Positions 16,082-23,091 of a stretch of 36,522 bases of DNA are shown in pieces. The number at the start of each line of letters is the position of its first letter. The first letter of the stretch is position 1. The stretch is from Candidatus Omnitrophota bacterium (GTDB taxonomy: Bacteria; Omnitrophota; Omnitrophia; Omnitrophales; Omnitrophaceae), in assembly GCA_029561555.1 (NCBI GenBank), contig JAKQXH010000037.1:1-36522 (forward strand), written 5' to 3'. The notes beneath the pieces are model-generated. The model was given only the letters and a program-made list of their open reading frames with translations. It was not told the origin of the DNA and did no database searches. Position numbers and translations under genes: made by a program.

Positions 16082-18127
16082 TTAGGGCCGTTTTGTTTTC
16101 CCGCCGGATTTTCCGCGCGGCCGTTCCCTTCCTCTCCGGAAATTTTCCGGGCCGTTTTCTTCCCTCCCGGATTCCTTTTCGAGTTTGAGCAGCTGATCGC
16201 GGAATTTCGCGGCTTTCCCGAAATCGAGAGCGCTTGCCGCCCGCTCCATCCGCTCCCGAAGGTAATCGCGGTAGCTTTTCATTTCGTGCTCGTCTCGAGT
16301 CTCGCCCGCAGCCTCCAGCACGAGTTCCTCCGCTTCGCGCACTTTCTCGATCCCCTCGCGAACGGCCTTTTGAATGCTTCTCGGCGCGATTCCATGTTCC
16401 CGGTTGAACTCCTCCTGAAGCCGCCGCCGGCGCGCCGTCTCGTCAATGGCCGTCTTCATGGAATCCGTGACGCGGTCCGCATACATGATGACTTTCCCCG
16501 ATGCGTGCCTTGCCGCGCGCCCCGCGATCTGAATCAGTGACGTCGAGCTCCTCAAAAACCCCTCCTTGTCGGCGTCGAGGATCAGCACCAGGGAAACCTC
16601 CGGAAGATCCAGCCCCTCCCGGAGAAGATTAATTCCCACGACGCAATCGTATTTCTGCAGGCGCAAATCCCGCAAAATTTCGACGCGTTCGATCGCGTCA
16701 AATTCGGAATGAAGATAATGCACCCGGATCCCGACGTCTTTCAGATAGCGAGAAAGGTCCTCCGCCATCCGCTTCGTGAGCGTCGTGACCAGCGTCCGCT
16801 CCTTTTTCTTAGCGCGGAGTTTGATCTCCTTGATCAGGTCGTCGATCTGCCCTTCCGTCGAGCGCACTTCGATTTCAGGATCCATCAGTCCCGTCGGGCG
16901 AATCAGCTGTTCGACCTTCGCCTGCGCCTTTCTCAACTCATACGGCCCGGGCGTCGCCGAAACGTACAGCGTCCGGTCCGTCATCCGTTCGAATTCCGCG
17001 AAACGCAGGGGACGGTTGTCCAAAGCCGACGGCAGGCGGAACCCGTGCTCCACCAACACCTTCTTCCTCGAATAATCCCCCTGATACATTCCTCCGAGCT
17101 GGGGAACGGTCACATGCGATTCGTCGATGATAATCAAAAACGGTTTCGGAAAATAATCAATCAGCGTGTACGGGCGAGACCCCGCCTCGCGCCCCGAAAG
17201 ATGGCGGGAATAATTCTCGATCCCGGAACAGTAGCCGACTTCTTCAAGCATTTCAAGATCGTAGAGCGTCCGCGATTCAAGCCTCTGCGCCTCCAAAAGC
17301 TTTCCTCCGTCTTTCAATTCCTTCAGGCGATCCCCGAGTTCCTTTTCGACGGAAAGGATCGCACGCTGCAGGCGGTCTGAGGGCGTCACGAAATGTTTGG
17401 CGGGATACAGCGCGATTTTATCGAGTGTCTGCGTTACTTTGGAAGTTTCCCGCTCAAGCCGCGCGATTTTCCCGATGCTCCGGGCCCCAAGCTCAATCCT
17501 GAACGGCGCCTCTTCATAGGAGGGGAAAATATCCACGATGTCGCCGCGGACCCGAAACGTACCGCGCTTGAAATTCTGATCCGCCCGCTCGTATTGGATC
17601 GACACCAGTTTCCGGAGCAACTCCTCCCGTGTAATAGGCTCTCCTTGGCCGAATTCAAGCAAAAGCCCCATCCAGTCTTCCGGAGCGCCCAGTCCGTAGA
17701 TGCAGGAAACGCTCGAGACGATAATGGTGTCTCTCCTCGACAGCACCGCGCTCGTGGCCCGAAGGCGCAGGCGGTCGAGATCGTCATTGATCGAAGCGTC
17801 CTTCTCGATGTAGGTGTCCGTGTGCGGGATGTAGGCTTCGGGCTGATAATAATCGTAATAGGAAACGAAATACTCCACCGCGTTTTCGGGAAAGAATTCG
17901 GCAAGTTCGCTGTAAAGCTGGGCCGCCAGAGTTTTGTTGTGGCTGATCACAAGCGCAGGGAGCCCGAGTTCCCGGATCACATTCGCCATCGTGAAAGTCT
18001 TGCCAGACCCCGTCACGCCGACAAGCACCTGGTCTTTCAGGCTTCCGAATTCCGAGACAATTTTACGGATCGCCTCCGGCTGATCCCCGGCCGGTTTGAA
18101 AGCGGAATGAAGTTTAAAAAGGCTCAT
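16082..18127 (-). CDS. uvrB: UvrABC system protein B
   Basis: The DNA-damage recognition helicase of nucleotide excision repair; it is loaded by UvrA and recruits UvrC. The 681 residues show Walker A ([12 protein letters not shown]), the beta-hairpin region ([12 protein letters not shown]), [24 protein letters not shown], helicase motifs V/VI ([23 protein letters not shown]) and the C-terminal UVR domain ([18 protein letters not shown]) that contacts UvrC. A basic tail ([18 protein letters not shown]) follows. It lies 37 bp downstream of the Spy-like gene; no promoter of its own is obvious. Confidence 0.97.
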   Translation of the reverse strand: MSLFKLHSAFKPAGDQPEAIRKIVSEFGSLKDQVLVGVTGSGKTFTMANVIRELGLPALVISHNKTLAAQLYSELAEFFPENAVEYFVSYYDYYQPEAYIPHTDTYIEKDASINDDLDRLRLRATSAVLSRRDTIIVSSVSCIYGLGAPEDWMGLLLEFGQGEPITREELLRKLVSIQYERADQNFKRGTFRVRGDIVDIFPSYEEAPFRIELGARSIGKIARLERETSKVTQTLDKIALYPAKHFVTPSDRLQRAILSVEKELGDRLKELKDGGKLLEAQRLESRTLYDLEMLEEVGYCSGIENYSRHLSGREAGSRPYTLIDYFPKPFLIIIDESHVTVPQLGGMYQGDYSRKKVLVEHGFRLPSALDNRPLRFAEFERMTDRTLYVSATPGPYELRKAQAKVEQLIRPTGLMDPEIEVRSTEGQIDDLIKEIKLRAKKKERTLVTTLTKRMAEDLSRYLKDVGIRVHYLHSEFDAIERVEILRDLRLQKYDCVVGINLLREGLDLPEVSLVLILDADKEGFLRSSTSLIQIAGRAARHASGKVIMYADRVTDSMKTAIDETARRRRLQEEFNREHGIAPRSIQKAVREGIEKVREAEELVLEAAGETRDEHEMKSYRDYLRERMERAASALDFGKAAKFRDQLLKLEKESGREENGPENFRRGRERPRGKSGGKTKRP

Positions 18128-18164
18128 GGGTTCCTAATTTATCCCCGCCCGGGAATCCCGTATC

Positions 18165-18863
18165 TTACTGCTGAACTTCTTTCAGCGGTTCACCCGTCAG
18201 CGGATCGTATTTATAGTTGGCCGGATAAGTCCGCCCCGTGGTCGGATTGAACATGGTGTTCTCCTGCCGGCCCTGCTGCGGACCCTGGAACCCCGCGCCT
18301 CCCTGCGGACCATACCCGCCGCCCGGTCCGTTCGGCATACCGTTCTGACCGCCGAACTGGTTGCCCTGCTGAGGCATCCCAGTACCGTACCCGCCGCCCG
18401 GTCCGTTCGGCATACCCCTCTGGCCGCCAAACTGGTTGCCCTGCTGAGGCATCCCACCGCCGTTCCCGCCTCGCCCGCGGCCCTGCCCGGGACCTCTCTG
18501 CAACCGGCTGTTCCGGACCTGCTGATACTTCTGCTGCTGCTCCTCCGTCAGGACCGAATTGATCTGATCCTGGATTTGCTGCCACTCCTGTTTTTTCTGC
18601 TCCCGGAATTTTTGAAATTCCTCGTCGGAGCCGAACCCCGTCGGGGCCGTCCGGTTCGCCATGCCGTTCGCGAGAATAGTCCGGATCTGAGTCGCCTGGT
18701 CGTCTGATAAAGATAATTGCTGCTTCAACTGCTCCGCCATCTGCGCCGCGCGCGCCGTGCCGTCATCAGTATTTTCCGCCGATACGCGTGCGTTTGACAC
18801 AAAGACCGCCGCGAAAACCGCGAGGGAAACAACAAAAAAGGGATTCCTAAAAATGCTTCTCAT
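18165..18863 (-). CDS. Periplasmic Spy/CpxP-like protein with Gly/Gln/Pro-rich repeat tail
   Basis: A 232-residue exported protein. Residues 1-29 are a signal peptide (FRNPFFVVSLAVFAAVFVS, then NARVSAE). Residues about 38-120 are helical, Gln-rich and carry two motifs like the LTxxQ of Spy/CpxP periplasmic chaperones (LSLSDDQ and LTEEQQQ). Residues 121-200 are low-complexity Gly/Gln/Pro/Asn with two near-identical 25-residue repeats (137-161 and 162-186). The end (FNPTTGRTYPANYKYDPLTGEPLKEV) looks like a conserved short motif. The start at 18863 has GGAGA upstream; a longer form would overlap rho and lose the signal peptide position. Function is inferred only: envelope stress or protein holding. 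Confidence 0.75.
   Translation of the reverse strand: MRSIFRNPFFVVSLAVFAAVFVSNARVSAENTDDGTARAAQMAEQLKQQLSLSDDQATQIRTILANGMANRTAPTGFGSDEEFQKFREQKKQEWQQIQDQINSVLTEEQQQKYQQVRNSRLQRGPGQGRGRGGNGGGMPQQGNQFGGQRGMPNGPGGGYGTGMPQQGNQFGGQNGMPNGPGGGYGPQGGAGFQGPQQGRQENTMFNPTTGRTYPANYKYDPLTGEPLKEVQQ
18306..18455 (-). repeat. Two 75-bp coding tandem repeats
   Basis: Two adjacent 75-bp units encode 25-residue repeats beginning GMPQQGNQFGGQ and ending PGGGYG. They differ at only a few positions (Arg/Asn, Thr/Pro), suggesting recent duplication or slippage and possible length variation between strains. Confidence 0.85.
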
Positions 18864-18942
18864 GATTTTCTCCAATTTTAGCGCATCAATGTTTTCTTGA
18901 GTCATTTCATCAAAATCGTCCGTGTTCCGCGCAATCCGTCGC

Positions 18943-19920
18943 CTAAACCGGTTCGCGTCCACTCAGCGCGGCAAGCATTTCTTTATTGGTCGGATATTTT
19001 GCGAGCGCTTCGGTCAATTTCCGGATGGCCTCGACCGGCGTGAATCCCGCCAGCACGCGTCTGATCTCCCGGACGCGCCCGAGCTCATCCGCCTCAAGCA
19101 ATAATTCCTCCTTGCGCGTTCCGCTTTTTGGGATATCCACGGCCGGAAAAATGCGCAGACTTGAGATCTCGCGCGAAAGGTAAATCTCCATGTTCCCCGT
19201 CCCTTTGAACTCTTCGAAAATCACCTGGTCCATCCGGCTACCCGTGTCCACCAGAATCGTCGCGAGAATCGTGAGAGATCCCCCGTTTTCGATCTTCCGC
19301 GCCGCGCCGAAAATACGCCTCGGCACCTCAAGCGCCCGCGCGTCCACGCCTCCCGAAAGCGTCCGCCCGCTCGATCGCTGCTCCGCGTTGTGAACACGCG
19401 CGAGCCGCGTCAGGGAATCGACCAGCAGCACCACATTCCGTCCCTCGACGACTTCCCCGAAAATCTGATGCATGAGCCGATCGGCAGTCTCGATATGATG
19501 CTCATAGCTTTCATCGAGAGATGACGACCTCACCTCTGCCGGGACGCTCCGGCGAAAATCCGTCGCCTCTTCCGGCCTTTCATTGATCAGAAGGCAGTAG
19601 AGCTTCGCCTCAGGATAACTTTTCGCCACGGACGCGCAGATATGCTTCAGAAAAGTCGTCTTCCCGGACCCCGGCGGCGCGACAATCAGTCCGCGTTGTC
19701 CCATCCCGATCGGACAAATCAGGTCCATGACGCGCAGAGTCATCTCGTTTGAGCCGTTCTCGAGCCGTATCCTCGGCGAAGGGTCCACGGCCGTCCCGGC
19801 CAGAAAACGCCTTTCCGCATCGCTTGACTGCCGGCCCCGTTCCGGAACGGCACGCCGATAATGCGGGCGGTTAGAATGGTAACGTCTATTTTCGTGATTA
19901 AATTTTTTCATCATCATCAA
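18943..19920 (-). CDS. rho: Transcription termination factor Rho, short form without the N-terminal RNA-binding domain
   Basis: A 325-residue Rho ATPase core; usual Rho proteins are about 400 residues or more. Present are [20 protein letters not shown] with Walker A (APPGSGKTT, residues about 81-89), the Walker B region [47 protein letters not shown], the Q-loop [11 protein letters not shown] and the R-loop [11 protein letters not shown]. Missing is the cold-shock-like primary RNA-binding domain: the first 55 residues are a basic, His/Arg-rich stretch ([19 protein letters not shown]) of no visible fold. Upstream is the methyltransferase with its inverted repeat, so no detached N-terminal piece exists nearby. 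It may be a second, specialised Rho, a lineage-wide short Rho or a truncated copy. Confidence 0.85.
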   Translation of the reverse strand: MMMMKKFNHENRRYHSNRPHYRRAVPERGRQSSDAERRFLAGTAVDPSPRIRLENGSNEMTLRVMDLICPIGMGQRGLIVAPPGSGKTTFLKHICASVAKSYPEAKLYCLLINERPEEATDFRRSVPAEVRSSSLDESYEHHIETADRLMHQIFGEVVEGRNVVLLVDSLTRLARVHNAEQRSSGRTLSGGVDARALEVPRRIFGAARKIENGGSLTILATILVDTGSRMDQVIFEEFKGTGNMEIYLSREISSLRIFPAVDIPKSGTRKEELLLEADELGRVREIRRVLAGFTPVEAIRKLTEALAKYPTNKEMLAALSGREPV

Positions 19921-19923
19921 GCG

Positions 19924-19946
19924 GGGGCACGCCTGGGGGTGACCCC
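19924..19946 (+). repeat. Left inverted repeat flanking methyltransferase
   Basis: A 23-bp imperfect palindrome reading GGGGCAC at its outer arm and TGACCCC at its inner arm. It matches the reverse complement of 20789-20811 at 19 of 23 positions. It lies between the methyltransferase stop (19957) and the rho start (19920). Confidence 0.8.
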
Positions 19947-19956
19947 ATTAATACCA

Positions 19957-20766
19957 TTAATACGCGATGGCATCGATAGTCCGGCCGGCCCAGCGCCCAA
20001 AAAGGAAATTCAGAATATTCCGGGAGCGATCAACGCATCGAATAGAGCTTTGGAATCCGTATTTTGCGAGCCGTCGTTTCAAGCTGCCGGGCGTCTGAAC
20101 ATTTATGTGAATTTTGGCATAAATGGGATCGTCGTGAAACTGAAATTTGAAAAGTTTCACGAAAAATTCCCGTGCCGTTTTTCTCTTTCCCGTTCGCCGA
20201 ATCAGGCGCGAAAGTTCTTTAAGCAGCGTAAACGGAAATTCCAGCACGCGTTTGGCCGGATACAAAAACCTTTCGTAGATCAGATTGGGAGTTTGGATGA
20301 TCATGCGCCCTCCGGGGGTTAAAGATGCTTTGATCTCCGGCATCAATGCGTCTAGCTCCCAGTCGTGCAAATGTTCAAAAACATCGATCATAAAAATCAC
20401 GTCGTACTTTTTCTTGAAATGAATATTTTCAACAACCCCGACGCAAAATTCGATTTTCGCACGGACGGTCTCAGGAAGGACGGAAACGATTTCTTCCGCA
20501 ATTTTTATAGCGTCAACGCTGCAGTCAAAACCCGTTACTTCGCAGTCCGCGTTCGCGCAGTAAAAAACAAGTTCGCCCCTGCCGCATCCGAAATCCAGCA
20601 CGCGCTCCCCGGCTTTCAATTCCGCGGCACGGACCGCACGCCGGTAAACTTCATGCAACTCGCCGGAACGGACCCCTTGGATTTCATCCTGCCCGCGGCA
20701 ATGATGGAAAAAATAATCCTTGGAATAAAGTGCCGGATCGACTTTTTCGGTTTTAGATTTTGCCAC
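19957..20766 (-). CDS. Class I SAM-dependent methyltransferase
   Basis: A 269-residue methyltransferase of the Methyltransf_11/23/25 type. It shows the SAM-binding motif I (VLDFGCGRGELVFYCA), the acidic end of strand 2 (VTGFDCS), motif post-I/IV (YDVIFMIDVFEHLHD) and LTPGGRMIIQTPN. The C-terminal third (about 190-269) is basic and may bind the acceptor, which cannot be named; similar proteins act on sugars, lipids or quinones. I start it at GTG 20766, because TTGGAGAATCTCG places a Shine-Dalgarno site 7-8 bp upstream; ATG 20820 would translate through the inverted repeat. Both inverted repeats fall just outside these bounds. The gene sits between rho and efp. Confidence 0.8.
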   Translation of the reverse strand: MAKSKTEKVDPALYSKDYFFHHCRGQDEIQGVRSGELHEVYRRAVRAAELKAGERVLDFGCGRGELVFYCANADCEVTGFDCSVDAIKIAEEIVSVLPETVRAKIEFCVGVVENIHFKKKYDVIFMIDVFEHLHDWELDALMPEIKASLTPGGRMIIQTPNLIYERFLYPAKRVLEFPFTLLKELSRLIRRTGKRKTAREFFVKLFKFQFHDDPIYAKIHINVQTPGSLKRRLAKYGFQSSIRCVDRSRNILNFLFGRWAGRTIDAIAY

Positions 20767-20788
20767 CGAGATTCTCCAATGCTGAAAC

Positions 20789-20811
20789 GGGGTCAGACCT
20801 AGGTGTGCCCC
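20789..20811 (-). repeat. Right inverted repeat flanking methyltransferase
   Basis: A 23-bp imperfect palindrome (GGGGTCAGACC and GGTGTGCCCC arms around TA), in opposite orientation to 19924-19946. It lies 22 bp upstream of the methyltransferase GTG and 16 bp after the efp stop. The style resembles palindromes recognised by REP/Y1-type transposases, but no transposase is in the window. Confidence 0.8.
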
Positions 20812-20827
20812 TTTTAACATTAACCTT

Positions 20828-21400
20828 TTACGCACGACCGGCGGCTTCGCCGGTCTGGGTGTTGATGCGAACGATGTCGCCTTCCTTAATATAGAGCGGA
20901 ACGCGGACTTCAATACCCGTATCAAGTTTGGCAAGCTTGGTGCCGCTCCCGGAACTGGAATCCCCCTTGACGGCAGGCTCGGCATAGACCACACGGAGCT
21001 CCACGTACTGCGGAAGCTCGACGGAAACCGGCGCGCCGTTAAATTTGATCAGCGTTACCGGGCAGTTTTCCTTCAGATATCCCTTCAGCTCTTCGATTTT
21101 TTCAAGCGGCATCGCGAACTGCTCATACGTGCTCTCATCCATGAAAAAATAGCCGTTCACGTCGACGTAGAGAAAACTGGCGGAGACTTTCTCGATGTCG
21201 GCCTCTTCGAATTTCTCCCCCGATTTTATATTCTTGTCCAAAACTTCACCCGAGATCAGATTGCGAAGCCGGACTTTGACCATCATGGAAGCGCCTCTCG
21301 CTGAAGGAGAAGCAAAAGTGACTTCGAGCACAATGTAGGGAGATCCTTCCACAACGATCATCATTCTTCTTTTGAGTTCATTCGCTCCGACAAGGGACAT
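20828..21400 (-). CDS. efp: Elongation factor P-like protein (EfpL/YeiP type)
   Basis: EF-P family proteins bind stalled ribosomes and help peptide-bond formation at proline runs. The 190 residues contain the KOW-like N-terminal domain and two OB domains (YVDVNGYFFMDESTYEQ; LPQYVELRVVYAEPAVKGDSS; IEVRVPLYIKEGDIVRINT). The tip loop that carries a modified Lys or Arg in EF-P reads SPSARGAS here, close to the SPTARGA loop of YeiP/EfpL rather than the PGKGQA or PGRN loops of canonical EF-P. This suggests the Arg-bearing EfpL type, which does not use EpmA/EarP modification. It overlaps plsC by 23 bp at its start. A second, canonical efp may exist elsewhere. Confidence 0.88.
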   Translation of the reverse strand: MSLVGANELKRRMMIVVEGSPYIVLEVTFASPSARGASMMVKVRLRNLISGEVLDKNIKSGEKFEEADIEKVSASFLYVDVNGYFFMDESTYEQFAMPLEKIEELKGYLKENCPVTLIKFNGAPVSVELPQYVELRVVYAEPAVKGDSSSGSGTKLAKLDTGIEVRVPLYIKEGDIVRINTQTGEAAGRA

Positions 21401-22208
21401 TTCGGATCCGTATCCTTTCTTCCGTCGTATTATTGCTTTTCAATGGTTCTTCCGTAAACTTCCCGGTGCTTAACCGTTCAAACCGTCCGACCATTTCCGC
21501 GCGGACCGAATCGCACAGGCTCGCGACATCGTCTTCACCCGAAAGATGCCGGGTTTCCACGGGCTTGCCGACCGAGAGCAGGATCCGGGATCTTTCCCCG
21601 AAAAGCCAGCTCCCTTTCCGGATCAGGTCCCGCGTCCCCGTGATCACAATAGGAACAATCGGTACCCGTTCTTCGATCGCAAGACGGAACGGCCCCCACC
21701 GGAACGCCTGGACCTGCCCGTCCGAACTGCGTGTCCCCTCGGGAAAGAAAAGCATGGACACTCCCGCGCGCAAATATTGTCGGGCTTTCTCGGTACATTG
21801 TTTCCGGCTCTCGTCATCTTTCCGCTTCACGCCGATATAACCGGTAAGCAGCATCCCCAATCCGATCAGGGGAACTTTGAACAATTCCTGCTTGGCGACA
21901 AATTTAAAGGGGGGCCTGAGACAATACAGGGGAACGATGTCTGCAAAACTCTGATGCGTGCAGACGAAAACAAACGGCCCGGCCGAAGGCGGAAGATTTT
22001 CTCCCTCGACGGACACCTCCCACACCGGAAAAGTACGGATCAGGAACCGTGCGCCGCCGCGAATAACCGCGTGGAGCCAGTTCCGCTTCGGGTCCCAAAT
22101 CCGGCTGAACGGATAGACCGCAAGAAACGGAACGGCAAAAAAAAGAATGACCCCGAAAAGATAAATCCAGAGGAAAAACGTTTTCAGGCAGGCCCCGTAC
22201 TTTTTCAT
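21378..22208 (-). CDS. plsC: 1-acyl-sn-glycerol-3-phosphate acyltransferase
   Basis: A membrane-bound acyltransferase making phosphatidic acid from lysophosphatidic acid. It has an N-terminal hydrophobic helix (FLWIYLFGVILFFAVPFLAV, residues about 11-31), the catalytic HxxxxD motif (HQSFAD), the substrate-binding FPEGTRS and the downstream VPIVPIVITGT. The 276 residues are typical, with a Ser/Asn/Arg-rich C-terminal extension that overlaps the start of efp. It follows nadC after 25 bp in the same direction. It supplies the precursor used by PssA and Psd encoded at 31437-32851. Confidence 0.93.
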   Translation of the reverse strand: MKKYGACLKTFFLWIYLFGVILFFAVPFLAVYPFSRIWDPKRNWLHAVIRGGARFLIRTFPVWEVSVEGENLPPSAGPFVFVCTHQSFADIVPLYCLRPPFKFVAKQELFKVPLIGLGMLLTGYIGVKRKDDESRKQCTEKARQYLRAGVSMLFFPEGTRSSDGQVQAFRWGPFRLAIEERVPIVPIVITGTRDLIRKGSWLFGERSRILLSVGKPVETRHLSGEDDVASLCDSVRAEMVGRFERLSTGKFTEEPLKSNNTTEERIRIRNVPCRSE

Positions 22209-22233
22209 TGAGGCAGCCCGGAGCCCCTTCTGT

Positions 22234-23091
22234 TCACTTCCGCCTCGGGCTCATTTCGAGCGAAAAATCGAAACGGGGCGCCGAATGCGTAATCGCCCCG
22301 ACGGAAATCCGGTCCGCGCCGGTTTTGGCGTAATCCCGGACCGTCGTGAGGGTCACGCGTCCCGAGATTTCGATTTGGATTTTCTTCTTCGAAGCGCGTA
22401 CTTTTGCCACGGCGGCCTTCACCTGTTCCACGGTCATGTTGTCGAGCAGGATCACGTCCGGAGCCAGTTCGATTCCTTTTTCAAGCATCTCGAGGCGGTC
22501 GATCTCGATAATGATCTCCTTCCCCCGGACTTTTTTGAGCCGGTTCGCGATGCGCTTCCAGTTATAATCCACGGCTTCCAGGTGATTGTCCTTGATCATG
22601 ATCGCTTCGGTCAGATTCATCCGGTGATTGAAGCCTCCCCCGCAACGCACCGCGTATTTTTCAAGCACCCTCAGCAGAGGCAGCGTCTTGCGGGTGTCCA
22701 TGATCTTCACGGGATACGGCTTCACCTGGTCCACGAATTGCCGCGTCTTGGACGCGATCCCCGAAAGATGCCCGAGGAAATTGAGCGCGACCCGCTCGCC
22801 TTTCAGAATGCTGTGGAGAGGCCCCGCAACCTTCGCAATAGGCGTGTCGGCCTTGATTCGGCTGCCGTCCGGCTTCAGAAAATCCACCCGGATCGCGCGG
22901 CTCACGTACCCGAAAACGTCACGCACCATCGGAAGCCCCGCGACCACTCCCGGCTCCCGCGAGACGATAAGCGCCTGGCCCTCGAGCTTCCTCGAGACAA
23001 AAATGTCCGTTGTCCAATCCTTGTCGCCTAAGTCTTCACGGATGGCGTTCTTCACGAGCTTGTGCACCAGATTGAGATTAAGATATTTCAT
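22234..23091 (-). CDS. nadC: Nicotinate-nucleotide pyrophosphorylase (carboxylating)
   Basis: Converts quinolinate and PRPP to nicotinate mononucleotide in NAD synthesis. The 285-residue product shows REDLGDKDWTTDIF, the substrate-binding MDTRKTLPLLR, EKYAVRCGGGFNHRMNL, MIKDNHLEAV and the C-terminal DRISVGAITHSAP. The ATG at 23091 overlaps the valS stop as ATGA; a longer reading (to 23157) would intrude into valS, so it is rejected. No other NAD genes are in the window. Confidence 0.95.
   Translation of the reverse strand: MKYLNLNLVHKLVKNAIREDLGDKDWTTDIFVSRKLEGQALIVSREPGVVAGLPMVRDVFGYVSRAIRVDFLKPDGSRIKADTPIAKVAGPLHSILKGERVALNFLGHLSGIASKTRQFVDQVKPYPVKIMDTRKTLPLLRVLEKYAVRCGGGFNHRMNLTEAIMIKDNHLEAVDYNWKRIANRLKKVRGKEIIIEIDRLEMLEKGIELAPDVILLDNMTVEQVKAAVAKVRASKKKIQIEISGRVTLTTVRDYAKTGADRISVGAITHSAPRFDFSLEMSPRRK

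Noticed and set aside
20767..20994. Longer N-terminus for the methyltransferase
   Set aside because: It would overlap efp and be translated through an inverted repeat; the GTG at 20766 has a good ribosome site and the SAM fold begins after it.
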